The notes under the pieces are model-generated. The model searched no databases. It was not told the origin of the DNA and was given only the letters and a program-made list of their open reading frames with translations. Made by a program: the position numbers and the translations under genes. A stretch of 64,000 bases of DNA, from positions 124,001 to 188,000 of the forward strand of contig NZ_WEGI01000003.1 in assembly GCF_009604425.1 (NCBI RefSeq), in the 5' to 3' direction. This document shows positions 16,722-24,463 of the stretch, piece after piece; the first letter of the stretch is position 1, and every line of letters starts with the position of its first letter. This stretch comes from Nocardia aurantia. GTDB taxonomy: Bacteria; Actinomycetota; Actinomycetes; Mycobacteriales; Mycobacteriaceae.

Positions 16722-17942
16722 ATGCGGATCACCCGTCTCCACGCCCCGCTCCTCGGCGCGGTCGTCCTCTCCGCGGCACTCACCGCGGGCCTGCTGACGC
16801 CGTCGGCCGCGCACGCCGACGAGCCGGGCACCCTCGCCGCGGCCACGGTCGCCGACGCCGGCTGCGGGCAGGTCGCCCCGACCTTCGACGACGTGGTCGC
16901 CTCCGCGGCCACCGCTTTCCGCAGTGTCGTTCCGGCCGAACAGATCTCGGCCTTCGACCAGGAGGTGGACCGGTTCCGGCACGACCTCGCGGCGGTGCGG
17001 GTGCACCGCGACCAGCTGCCGGTCGATCCGACGCACGGCGAGGGCCGCCTGGCCGAACTCGACGACCCGATCGTGACCTACCTGGTCAACGGACTGGACG
17101 CGGTGCGCACCGGGCGGCTCGACCGGACCATGTCGGTGTCGAACCTGACCGTCGACGAGGTCGTCGAGGTCTTCATCCTCGCCACCCGGATCGTGAAGAT
17201 CCCCGCGCAGCTGGCGGCGAGTCTGGTTCCCACAGCGGGCTTCTTCCTGAAGTTCATCGTCGGCGGCGTGTTCAGCGGTGTGAAATGGCTGGCGCGGCGG
17301 GTGCAGGACCAGATCCGCAACACCTGCGCCACGCCCGGCGCGTACCCGAAGCTCGACCTGAACGACGCCGATTTCCCGGCCGAGCACGTCGAGGTGCCCG
17401 GACCGATCGCCGATCTGGCGCAGCAGGTCGTGCGCGCCGACGGTTCCTGCACGACGATCTCCGATCTGACCACCGCGACCGTGGTCGAACGGACCCGTGA
17501 CTTCCTCGCGCAGACCGACCTGCCGATCGACCGGGCGGCCCTGCGGGCCACCGCGGCGAATGTGCAGGAGTTCCTGCGCGACAACCGGATCGCGAAGGTC
17601 GCGCTGCTGCACAAGACGGACGAGCTCGGTCAGATCATCGACTACGTCGACTACGGCCCGGTGACCTTCCTGGCGAGCCTCGGGTTCGACATCGCACAGG
17701 GCCGCGCGCTGGAGACCACCGCGCTGTCCGATATGACCGTCGAAAACGCCTACGATCTGACCACTGTGGCGCTGGACGTCTCCAGCCTGCTGCTGACCGG
17801 CGCCAATCTGGTGGCCGGCTGGGCCGGCGTGACCGCCACGGTGCTGACCCCGCTGGGCATGGCCGAGACCCTGGCCTTCTCCCCGGCCACCTACGGCGCG
17901 CCGATCCTGCGCGGCGTGATGCAGTCGATGTGCGCGGTGTAG
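16722..17942 (+). CDS. Uncharacterised exported protein, 406 aa
   Basis: The N-terminus is a Sec signal peptide: MRITRLHAPLLGAVVLSAAL, cleavage likely after SAAHA before DEPG. The mature part is mostly helical with several hydrophobic/amphipathic segments (IVKIPAQLAASLVPTAGFFL; LDVSSLLLTGANLVAGWAGV), a Cys near the start of the mature protein (DAGCGQVAP) and further Cys in RNTCATPG, GSCTTISD and the C-terminus QSMCAV, which may form disulfides. The pattern suggests a secreted or envelope-associated protein typical of Nocardia; I know no function. GGAAGAG eight bases upstream supports the start at 16722. Confidence 0.7.
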   Translation: MRITRLHAPLLGAVVLSAALTAGLLTPSAAHADEPGTLAAATVADAGCGQVAPTFDDVVASAATAFRSVVPAEQISAFDQEVDRFRHDLAAVRVHRDQLPVDPTHGEGRLAELDDPIVTYLVNGLDAVRTGRLDRTMSVSNLTVDEVVEVFILATRIVKIPAQLAASLVPTAGFFLKFIVGGVFSGVKWLARRVQDQIRNTCATPGAYPKLDLNDADFPAEHVEVPGPIADLAQQVVRADGSCTTISDLTTATVVERTRDFLAQTDLPIDRAALRATAANVQEFLRDNRIAKVALLHKTDELGQIIDYVDYGPVTFLASLGFDIAQGRALETTALSDMTVENAYDLTTVALDVSSLLLTGANLVAGWAGVTATVLTPLGMAETLAFSPATYGAPILRGVMQSMCAV

Positions 17943-18013
17943 CAGCGCCGCTCCGTGGCGTCGCGCGGGGCGCCCCGGTCGTACTGATTGACCGGGGGAG
18001 GCGGGGGTAGGTC

Positions 18014-18841
18014 GTGACCATGGCCGTTTCGAACGAGCAACTGCTCCACACGCTGACCAGGGTGGTGAACACGCTGTCGGACAGCGACGTCCAGTTCGCG
18101 GTCGCAGGTGGGTGCGCAGTGTACGCCCGCGGTGGCCCGCCCTCGGATCACGATGTCGACATCTTCGTGAAGCCCGCCGATGCCGAGCCCGCCCGCGCCG
18201 CGCTGGTCGCGGCCGGGTTACGGGCGGACGATCCGCCCGAGGACTGGCTGATCAAGGCCTACGACGGCGAGATCCTGGTCGACCTGATCTTCCGGCCCGC
18301 GTTCCACGCCGTCACCGACGAGCTCTTCTCCCGGTCGACCTGGATGCGGATCGGGCCCGCCATGGCGCCGGTGATCAGCGGCACCGACCTGCTGGTGGAC
18401 AAGCTGATGGTGCTGGACCCGCAACGCCTGGACTTCACCCCGCTGCTGCACATCGCGCGCGGACTGCGGGAACAGGTGGACTGGCCGAAGGTCCGGGAGA
18501 ACACCGCGACCTCGCCGTACGCGCGGGCGTTCCTGAGCCTGCTCGACGACCTCGGCATCAGCGACATCGGCCACGAGCCCGGCGACGAGGCCGAGGCGAT
18601 CCTGCCGCAATATCTGGTCGCGAATCTGCGCCGGGCCTTCGCCGAGGACGATCGCACCGCGGAACTCGGGGTGGGCGTCACCATCCGCGGCGGCACGGTC
18701 GTGCTGAGCGGGGACGTGACCAGTGTGCAGCAGCGCGAGCGACTCGCCCGGATCGTGGCCGAGCATGTGCCGAAACTGCATGTGCACAACGATGTTCGCG
18801 TCATTACGCCCGCCGCGCCGACCGGCCACGAGCGATTGTGA
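18014..18841 (+). CDS. Nucleotidyltransferase-fold protein fused to a BON domain
   Basis: The N-terminal domain has the nucleotidyltransferase signature AVAGGCAVYARGGPPSDHDVDIFV: G32-G33, catalytic pair D47/D49, and a third acidic residue in GEILVDLIF (D89). All metal-binding aspartates are therefore present, as in MNT/AbiEii-like enzymes. The last about 50 residues (LGVGVTIRGGTVVLSGDVTS, then HVHNDVRV) form a BON domain, normally found in envelope or osmotic-stress proteins. GTG (18014) and ATG (18020) are both possible starts behind GGGGGTAGG. The gene is coupled to the metallophosphoesterase by a TGATG overlap. Acceptor and nucleotide are unknown. Confidence 0.7.
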   Translation: MTMAVSNEQLLHTLTRVVNTLSDSDVQFAVAGGCAVYARGGPPSDHDVDIFVKPADAEPARAALVAAGLRADDPPEDWLIKAYDGEILVDLIFRPAFHAVTDELFSRSTWMRIGPAMAPVISGTDLLVDKLMVLDPQRLDFTPLLHIARGLREQVDWPKVRENTATSPYARAFLSLLDDLGISDIGHEPGDEAEAILPQYLVANLRRAFAEDDRTAELGVGVTIRGGTVVLSGDVTSVQQRERLARIVAEHVPKLHVHNDVRVITPAAPTGHERL

Positions 18842-19596
18842 TGGCCGGCACGGGATGTGCGCGGATCGCCGCGGTGGGCGATGTCCACCTCGGCGCCGAA
18901 TCCGCCGGCTCGCTGCGCCCGGTGCTGTCCTGCCTGCCCGAGCGCGCCGACATGCTGCTGCTGGCAGGCGATCTCACCCGGCACGGGACTCTCGACGAAG
19001 CACGGGTCGTCGCAACGGAATTCGCGGATCTGGGCGTACCGGTCATCGCGGTGCTGGGCAATCACGACTACCACGGCGACGCGGAGGACGAGATCACCGC
19101 GCTGCTCACCGATCACGGCATCGTGGTGCTGGAGGGTACGGCCACCACGGTGCGGCTGCCCGACGGCATCGTCACCGTGGCGGGCACCAAGGGTTTCGGC
19201 GGCGGATTCGCCGGCAAATGCGCGAGCGCCTTCGGTGAGCGGATCATGCGCGAATTCGCCCGGTACACAGAGGAACTCGCCGCTTCGCTGCAGGCCGCGC
19301 TGTCCGGGCCGCGCGCCGATGTGACAGTGGCACTGACCCACTATTCGCCGGTCAACGACACGCTGCACGGTGAGCCGCCGGAGATCCACCCCTTCCTCGG
19401 CTCCTATCTGCTGGGCGAGGCCGTCGACGCGGGCCGGGCCGATCTGGCGATCCACGGCCACGCGCACGCCGGATGCGAGCAGGGAACCACGCCCGGCGGG
19501 GTGCGGGTGCGCAATGTGGCCCAGCCGGTCATCCGCACCGCGTTCGCCGTGTACGAGCTGCCGATCCGCGTGCCGGAGCCCGCCGTGGCCGACTGA
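18841..19596 (+). CDS. Calcineurin-like metallophosphoesterase
   Basis: Binuclear-metal phosphoesterase of 251 aa. The five motifs are intact: GDVHLG (D-x-H), LLAGDLTRHG, VLGNHDYHGD, LTHYSP and IHGHAHAG. The start ATG overlaps the TGA of the nucleotidyltransferase-BON gene (TGATG), implying translational coupling and equimolar expression. A nucleotide-adding enzyme and a phosphoesterase in one transcript could make and remove the same modification. That pairing is inference. Confidence 0.75.
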   Translation: MAGTGCARIAAVGDVHLGAESAGSLRPVLSCLPERADMLLLAGDLTRHGTLDEARVVATEFADLGVPVIAVLGNHDYHGDAEDEITALLTDHGIVVLEGTATTVRLPDGIVTVAGTKGFGGGFAGKCASAFGERIMREFARYTEELAASLQAALSGPRADVTVALTHYSPVNDTLHGEPPEIHPFLGSYLLGEAVDAGRADLAIHGHAHAGCEQGTTPGGVRVRNVAQPVIRTAFAVYELPIRVPEPAVAD

Positions 19597-19602
19597 CCGG
19601 CG

Positions 19603-20133
19603 TCACTGCTCGGTCTCGCCGACGCGCTCGGTCAGCCGCTGGTAGAGCGGGTGGACCACCCACACGAGCAGGAACAGCGCGGCGGTGGCGGCGCCGGCGA
19701 GAGTCGCCGCGAGTGGCCCGGCCACCGTGTCGAAGATCAGCACCGCCACTCCGGTCACCGCGACACCGAGCAGCGCGAGCCCGGCCAGTGCCGAATGATG
19801 GGCCGCCCGGACCACACTCGCCAGCCGATGCCGCCGGAACAACACCCGGTGCGCCGCCACCGGGCCGGTCAGCAGCACCGTCGCCGCGATCGAGGCCGCG
19901 ACGGTGCCGAGGTAGACCCAGCGCATGGTCGCCGACAACATGGTGAAGCGGTTCTGGAACGGCAGCGTCAGCAGGAAGCCGGTGAGCAACTGCACGCCCG
20001 TCTGGACCACCCGCAACTCCTGCAGCAGGCCGGACAGGTTGCGATCGAGCTGTTGTGCGCGATTCTCGCCGCGGGTCTCCCGATCCCACTTGTCCGCGCC
20101 GTGGTCCGCGTCCGAATCCGAGGGTGAATCCAT
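19603..20133 (-). CDS. DUF6328 family membrane protein
   Basis: Small actinobacterial membrane protein, 176 aa from the ATG at 20133 (GGAGCGAACGGC upstream; further in-frame starts reach 20223). A charged N-terminus (about 30 residues) precedes the family signature ELRVVQTGVQLLTGFLLTLP followed by FQNRFTML, then three further hydrophobic helices (VYLGTVAASIAATVLLTGPV; ALAGLALLGVAVTGVAVLIF; LAGAATAALFLLVWVVHPLY). Function unknown. It converges on the metallophosphoesterase gene with a 6-base gap. Confidence 0.75.
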   Translation of the reverse strand: MDSPSDSDADHGADKWDRETRGENRAQQLDRNLSGLLQELRVVQTGVQLLTGFLLTLPFQNRFTMLSATMRWVYLGTVAASIAATVLLTGPVAAHRVLFRRHRLASVVRAAHHSALAGLALLGVAVTGVAVLIFDTVAGPLAATLAGAATAALFLLVWVVHPLYQRLTERVGETEQ

Positions 20134-20253
20134 GCCGTTCGCTCCGATCTCCCTCCCGTTTCGTCCCGACGGTCCGTATCGACGCGTGTCGCGGACGGGG
20201 TACCCGGTGTCCGCGCGAGTCACGAGCGTACGGGCTCGGCGCCCGCACCGGCG

Positions 20254-20955
20254 TCAGTTCGCCTCCGATTCGGCCTTCTCGGGAATGCGCTCGTGCGCGG
20301 TGAGCAGCAGATGGTCGAATCGGCTGCGCAGGGAGGGGGTCGTCGGTGGCAGACTGCTCAGTTCCCGGATGATCTGCTCCGCCAGGGCGCGCAGTTTCGT
20401 GTTGGTCTCCTGGGAACGCCAGCGCAGCACCGAGAAGGCCTGCTCCGGGCCGATGCGATAGATCCACATCAGCACGCCCTTGGCCTGTTCGATCACCGCG
20501 CGGGCTTCGAACAACTCGGGCAGCGTGCCGTCGAGCACCTCGCGCCGATGTTCGGCGAGCGTGTCGGTGACGTCGATGTAGTACCCGGTGGTGCCGATCA
20601 CGGTTCCGGCCTCGTCGAGCATCCGGTCGGAAACCACGATGACATGATGCTCGCGGCCGCGGGTGTCGAGAAACCGGTGCCGGCTGGAGAACGGCTCACC
20701 GGTACGCACCGAGTGCGCGATGGCGTCCGCGACCTGAGCGCGATCGTCCGGATGTTTGTGCGACAACAGCAGTTCGGTGCTCGGCACCACCTTGCCGGGC
20801 GGATACCCGTGCATCCGGGCGACCTCGTCGGACCACTGCCAGCACTGGTCGGCGAACCGGAACCGGAAGCCGCCCACCGCCTGTCGCCGGCCCGCGGCGA
20901 TGATCCTGGTTGCTTTGCGCGAAGCGGAGACCGCGGGATCACCTGCGCTGTCCAT
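20254..20955 (-). CDS. PAS and ANTAR domain-containing regulator
   Basis: RNA-binding antiterminator-type regulator of 233 aa. The N-terminal PAS fold (about 28-135) contains FADQCWQWSDEVARMHGYPP and FLDTRGREHHVIVVSDRML. The C-terminal ANTAR domain (about 148-205) has EARAVIEQAKGVLMWIYRIG with AFSVLRWRSQETNTKLRALA, matching the conserved A-x-I-x-QAKG pattern. ANTAR proteins bind paired hairpins in nascent RNA to prevent termination. Such proteins are common in Nocardia and Mycobacterium, and the signal sensed by the PAS domain is unknown. Confidence 0.8.
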   Translation of the reverse strand: MDSAGDPAVSASRKATRIIAAGRRQAVGGFRFRFADQCWQWSDEVARMHGYPPGKVVPSTELLLSHKHPDDRAQVADAIAHSVRTGEPFSSRHRFLDTRGREHHVIVVSDRMLDEAGTVIGTTGYYIDVTDTLAEHRREVLDGTLPELFEARAVIEQAKGVLMWIYRIGPEQAFSVLRWRSQETNTKLRALAEQIIRELSSLPPTTPSLRSRFDHLLLTAHERIPEKAESEAN

Positions 20956-21213
20956 GCCGAGGATTATTCAGTGCGATCGGTCCCGCCGTCCGGCTTTTCG
21001 CGAGGTATGGAAACGGCGGCGGTACGCGGGCCGTGGCCTCCTTGCCGGGGCCCGGCATCGATGCCGGGCACGGCTCGCGTGACGCCGTCCGAGAGTCGGC
21101 CGAATGTCGGTGTGCTCCCATTCCGGTGATTCCACCTCGGCGCCGATCGAAACAAATGCGGACGATTCGAAAAATACGGGCGATTCGAACATCGGTGAGC
21201 GCGGGCGCCGGAT
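20956..21213. other. Intergenic region upstream of PAS-ANTAR gene
   Basis: Together with the terminator that follows, about 360 bases carry no supported gene. The part nearest 20955 must hold the PAS-ANTAR promoter (transcribed leftward), but no clear -35/-10 pair is visible. Short frames in all directions lack codon bias. Confidence 0.4.
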
Positions 21214-21257
21214 ACGACTGTGCCCGGCACCCTTTCGCGGGTGCCGGGCACAGTCGT
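21214..21257 (-). terminator. Strong hairpin terminator
   Basis: A 19-base perfect stem (arms 21214-21232 and 21239-21257, beginning ACGACTGTGCCCGGCACCC) with the 6-base loop TTTCGC. It lies 57 bases past the stop of the leftward DUF6131 gene. There is no long T run, as is usual in high-GC actinobacteria. Confidence 0.75.
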
Positions 21258-21314
21258 CCTGTTGCCGGCGTATTCACCGGTCACCGGTCGTGCTCGCCGA
21301 CCGGGGGAGTTGCG

Positions 21315-21470
21315 TCAGTAGTAGTGGCTGCGTCCGCCCAGGGGCCGGCCGACCGCACCGAGCAACATCAGAATTCCGCCCGCGACCAGCAGGATGACAC
21401 CGACAGTGGTCAGAATCGGAATTCCGAACACGACTCCCACGAGGAGCAGAATGAGACCGAGGATTGCCAT
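21315..21470 (-). CDS. DUF6131 family small membrane protein, 51 aa
   Basis: A short gene easily missed because of its length: MAILGLILLLVGVVFGIPIL, then TTVGVILLVAGGILMLLGAV, ending GRPLGGRSHYY. Two hydrophobic helices and the Gly-Arg-rich HYY tail are characteristic of DUF6131 proteins of mycolic-acid actinobacteria. A SigF/SigB-like promoter lies 45 bases upstream and a strong hairpin follows the stop, so it is a single-gene transcript probably induced by stress. Function unknown. Confidence 0.8.
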   Translation of the reverse strand: MAILGLILLLVGVVFGIPILTTVGVILLVAGGILMLLGAVGRPLGGRSHYY

Positions 21471-21514
21471 GATGGTTCCATTTCTCTTGTCCGAAAGAGT
21501 GTGACAATAAAGCG

Positions 21515-21539
21515 ATTCCCTTTTTGCCGGTGGTCAAAC
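21515..21539 (-). promoter_or_regulatory. SigF/SigB-like promoter of the DUF6131 gene
   Basis: Read leftward: GTTT, 15 bases, GGGAAT, matching the actinobacterial general-stress sigma-factor pattern (GTTT-N15-17-GGGTAT). The -10 element is about 45 bases before the start codon. The spacer beginning GACCACCGGCA closely resembles that of the promoter at 23122, supporting a shared sigma factor. Confidence 0.6.
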
Positions 21540-21565
21540 AGGCGCCGGCGAAAAGTTGCGACGGA

Positions 21566-21982
21566 TCAGAATCCCGCGAGGCCCGAGGCGAGGTCGGAAA
21601 TCTGCAGCGCCGCCATGGTTGCCTGCCGCACGTCCGGGCAGGTGTTCGTTGTGACCTCGTCGATCACCGCGCGATTGCGCATCACGGCGATGTTCACGCC
21701 GTTGTTGCGCAGGGCCCAATCATGAACCGTGGCATTGAATTTCGTTTTGCCGAGCGTCGGCCCGTCGCCGCGCCAGGTGTCGACCTGCGGTCCGATCAGG
21801 TCGCAGAGCCCCTTCGCGGAGTCCGCCGAGACGGCCGGGGTCTCCGTCACCGGCGCGGTCGTACCGGTCGCCGGCACCCCCGGGGTGGTGCTGGTGCCGC
21901 AGCCGGCGGCCGCGAACGCCGCCAATACCGCTGCGGCGCACCAACCTCGCGCGGCGATCGGACGAGAACGATGTTGTGCCAT
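21566..21982 (-). CDS. Uncharacterised lipoprotein, 138 aa
   Basis: The N-terminus MAQHRSRPIAARGWCAAAVL continues to a lipobox FAAAGC and a Thr/Pro-rich linker (TSTTPGVPATGTTAPVTE). The mature domain of about 85 residues contains GLCDLIGPQVDTWRGDG and NTCPDVRQATMAALQIS, with two Cys that could pair. No family recognised. It starts 11 bases after the DoxX-repeat gene and is probably in the same stress-type transcript. Confidence 0.7.
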   Translation of the reverse strand: MAQHRSRPIAARGWCAAAVLAAFAAAGCGTSTTPGVPATGTTAPVTETPAVSADSAKGLCDLIGPQVDTWRGDGPTLGKTKFNATVHDWALRNNGVNIAVMRNRAVIDEVTTNTCPDVRQATMAALQISDLASGLAGF

Positions 21983-21993
21983 GAACTTTCCTT

Positions 21994-23073
21994 TCAGTGT
22001 GCCCGGCCGACGGCATCGCGGGCCGCGCCGGTGAGCCGGCTCCCGCGATCACGTGCGCTGCCGAGCAGGTCGCTGCCCCGATCCCGCACGGTGTCCAACA
22101 GGTCCGCACCCCGATCTCGGGTGGTACCGAGCAGATCGCCGCCCCGGTCGCGGGCGCTGTCGACCAGGTCGGCGCCCCGGTCACGAGCGGTGCCGAGGAG
22201 ATCCCCGCCCCGATCCCGCGCGCTGTCGACCAGGCCGGCGCCCCGATCCCGGGCGGTGCCGACCAGGTCACCGCCCCGGTCGCGCGCGCTACCCAGCAGG
22301 TCACCGCCCCGATCCCGGGTGGTGCCCGCCAGATCCGCACCCCGGTCGCGAGCGGTGCCGAGGAGATCCCCGCCCCGATCCCGCGCGGTGTCCAGGAGAT
22401 CCCCGCCCCGTGCCCGGGTGGTGTCGAGCACGGACCCGACGCGGTCGGCGGCGGCGCTACCGGCCCGCACACCGAGATCGTGGGTCGTGCCGGCGAGGCT
22501 CTCACCGCCGCTGCGGGCGGCCTCGGCGAGCTGCTCGCCCCGATGCCGCAGTGCCGCACCGAGTTCCGGTCCGAGCTCCGCGGCTTCGGCGAGATGCTCG
22601 CGCCACGGGGCCGTATCGCCCCGCAGCCGGGCCGCGGCGCGCTTGCCCCGCCACGTCAGCGACGGCTTGCCCGCGCGGTCGGTCGACGCGATCAGCAGTC
22701 CGCCGAACAGGCTGACCTGCTTCAGGAATCCGGACCGCTTGGCCGACCGCCGGTCCCGGTCCTGTTCGTTCCAGAAATCGTGCTCGGACACCGCCGTCGG
22801 CACGGCCGTCGCGGCCAGCAGGACCACCGACAGGCGGGGCATCCTGCCCATCGCGAGCAGCACGCCGCCGCCGATCCGCACGACCGCGTTGATCCGGACC
22901 ACCTGCGTGGCATTACCGGGCAGATAGGCCGCCACCCGGGGCGGCAGTGTCTTCTCGCCGCGCTGCACGAGGTCGGCCACGGCGCGTACCCGCGGCTCGG
23001 GATCGAACAGCGCATCCACACCACCGACGATGGAATCGGCCGCCAGCATCGGATGGGCAATACGCCGGAGCAT
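21994..23073 (-). CDS. DoxX family membrane protein with 12 hendecad repeats
   Basis: Residues 1-140 form a DoxX-type domain (LRRIAHPMLAADSIVGGVDA; INAVVRIGGGVLLAMGRMPR; SVVLLAATAVPTAVSEHDFW; SGFLKQVSLFGGLLIAS). The C-terminal 150 residues are twelve tandem copies of an 11-residue unit close to TARDRGGDLLG, predicted to form a long amphipathic or right-handed coiled helix like the 11-mer repeats of LEA and apolipoprotein-like proteins. The start at 23073 has GGAAGGGG upstream; the in-frame ATG at 23097 is less favoured. A SigF/SigB-like promoter lies 49 bases upstream. Function unknown; a desiccation or membrane-stress role is only suggested by the repeats. Confidence 0.75.
   Translation of the reverse strand: MLRRIAHPMLAADSIVGGVDALFDPEPRVRAVADLVQRGEKTLPPRVAAYLPGNATQVVRINAVVRIGGGVLLAMGRMPRLSVVLLAATAVPTAVSEHDFWNEQDRDRRSAKRSGFLKQVSLFGGLLIASTDRAGKPSLTWRGKRAAARLRGDTAPWREHLAEAAELGPELGAALRHRGEQLAEAARSGGESLAGTTHDLGVRAGSAAADRVGSVLDTTRARGGDLLDTARDRGGDLLGTARDRGADLAGTTRDRGGDLLGSARDRGGDLVGTARDRGAGLVDSARDRGGDLLGTARDRGADLVDSARDRGGDLLGTTRDRGADLLDTVRDRGSDLLGSARDRGSRLTGAARDAVGRAH
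22027..22422. repeat. Tandem 33-bp repeat, 12 copies, inside the DoxX gene
   Basis: Twelve consecutive 33-base units encode the 11-residue repeats (TTRARGGDLLD, TARDRGGDLLG, TARDRGADLAG and so on). Copies differ by a few bases, mostly at positions 1-2 and 7-11 of the peptide unit, so the array is old or under selection. Copy number is likely to vary between strains by slippage in multiples of 33. Confidence 0.85.
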
Positions 23074-23121
23074 GGTGAAACCCCTTCCAGGAGACATACT
23101 TCAGACCTCTATGTCTCCGCA

Positions 23122-23146
23122 GTTCCCGGCGTACCGGCGGTCAAAC
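23122..23146 (-). promoter_or_regulatory. SigF/SigB-like promoter of the DoxX-lipoprotein operon
   Basis: Read leftward: GTTT, 15 bases, GGGAAC. The sequence GTTTGACCGCCGGTACGCC before GGGAAC is very similar to the promoter of the DUF6131 gene (same GTTTGACC-n-CCGG start, same spacer length). It lies 49 bases before the start at 23073. Confidence 0.6.
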
Positions 23147-23199
23147 GGCCGCCGGTACGCCGGGCGGGATCACCGGCCCGATCGGTGAGGTACGGGCCC

Positions 23200-24396
23200 T
23201 CAGCTCCTGGAGCGGTATTCGCGGAGCAGGCCGCGGCTGATGATGGTCTTCTGGATCTCGCTGGTGCCCTCGCCGATCAGCAGGAACGGCGCCTCCCGCA
23301 TCAGGCGTTCGATCTCGTACTCGGTCGAGTAGCCGTAGCCGCCGTGGATGCGGAACGCCTCCTGGGTGACCTCGGCGCAGTATTCGGAGGCGATCAGCTT
23401 GGCCATGCCGGCCGACACGTCGTTGCGCTCGCCGGAGTCCTTGAGCCGGGCGGCGTTGACCATCATCAGGTGCGCCGCTTCGACTTTCGTGGCCATCTCG
23501 GCGAGTTTGAAGGAGATGGCCTGGTGTTCGGCGATCGGCTTGCCGAAGGTGCTGCGCTGCTGGGCGTATTCGATCGCCAGCTCGAAGGCGCGCAGTGCGA
23601 TGCCGCAGGCACGCGCGGAGACGTTGACGCGGCCGACCTCGATACCGTCCATCATGTGGGCGAAGCCGTGACCGGGGACTCCGCCCAGCACCCGGTCGGC
23701 GGGGATCCGGAATCCGGAGAAGATCGCTTCGGTGGTGTCGACGCCCTTGTAACCCATCTTCTCGATCTTGCCGGGGATGGTGAGGCCGGGTGTCACCTCG
23801 CCGTAACCCTCGGGCTTGTCGACCAGGAAGGCGGTCAGGTTCCGGTGCGGTTTCTCGGCGCCCTCGTCGGTGCGGGCCAGCAGCGCGATCAGGTTCGAGG
23901 TGCCGCCGTTGGTCAGCCACATCTTGGTGCCGTCGACGACGTAGTGGTCGCCGTCGCGCCGGGCCCGGGTCTTGATCGCCGCCACGTCGGAGCCCAGGTC
24001 CGGCTCCGACATGGAGAAGGCCCCGCGCACCTCGCCGGTGGCCATCCGCGGCAGATAGTGCTGCCGCTGCTCCGGCGTGCCGTGCTGCCGCAGCATGTAG
24101 GCGACGATGAAGTGGGTGTTGATCACGCCGGAGATGCTCATCCAGCCGCGCGCGATCTCCTCCACCACCAGCGCGTAGGTCAGCAGCGATTCGCCCAGTC
24201 CGCCGTACTCCTCGGGGATCATCAGGCCGAACAGTCCCAGCGCCCGCATACCGTCCACGATCTCGCGCGGGTAGGTGTCCGAGTGTTCCAGCGCTTGGGC
24301 GTGCGGGACGATCTCCTTGTTCACGAAGGCTCGCACCGTGTGCAGGATCTCGGTCTGGACGTCGGTGAGTCCGGCGGTCTGTGCCAGGCGGGTCAC
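23200..24396 (-). CDS. Acyl-CoA dehydrogenase
   Basis: FAD-dependent acyl-CoA dehydrogenase, 398 aa (normal length, GTG start). Visible are the N-terminal helical domain with FGLMIPEEYGGLGESLLTYA, the FAD/substrate stretch GAFSMSEPDLGSDVAAIKTR and YVVDGTKMWLTNGGTSNLIA, the C-terminal AQQRSTFGKPIAEHQAISFK, and RIHGGYGYSTEYEIERLMRE followed by IGEGTSEIQKTII. The Glu of the YSTEYEIERLMRE region is the usual catalytic-base position. It is followed 67 bases upstream by the oxidoreductase gene. Chain-length specificity cannot be assigned. Confidence 0.9.
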   Translation of the reverse strand: MTRLAQTAGLTDVQTEILHTVRAFVNKEIVPHAQALEHSDTYPREIVDGMRALGLFGLMIPEEYGGLGESLLTYALVVEEIARGWMSISGVINTHFIVAYMLRQHGTPEQRQHYLPRMATGEVRGAFSMSEPDLGSDVAAIKTRARRDGDHYVVDGTKMWLTNGGTSNLIALLARTDEGAEKPHRNLTAFLVDKPEGYGEVTPGLTIPGKIEKMGYKGVDTTEAIFSGFRIPADRVLGGVPGHGFAHMMDGIEVGRVNVSARACGIALRAFELAIEYAQQRSTFGKPIAEHQAISFKLAEMATKVEAAHLMMVNAARLKDSGERNDVSAGMAKLIASEYCAEVTQEAFRIHGGYGYSTEYEIERLMREAPFLLIGEGTSEIQKTIISRGLLREYRSRS

Positions 24397-24463
24397 GGGT
24401 TCTCCTCGGGTGCTGTCGGGTGCACGCGCACGCTCACTCGAAGATATGTCCCGGCCACGGCCG

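Noticed and set aside
22027..22422. Regular 33-base periodicity that at first resembles a CRISPR array
   Set aside because: There are no unique spacers; the units encode an in-frame 11-residue peptide repeat in a DoxX-family protein.
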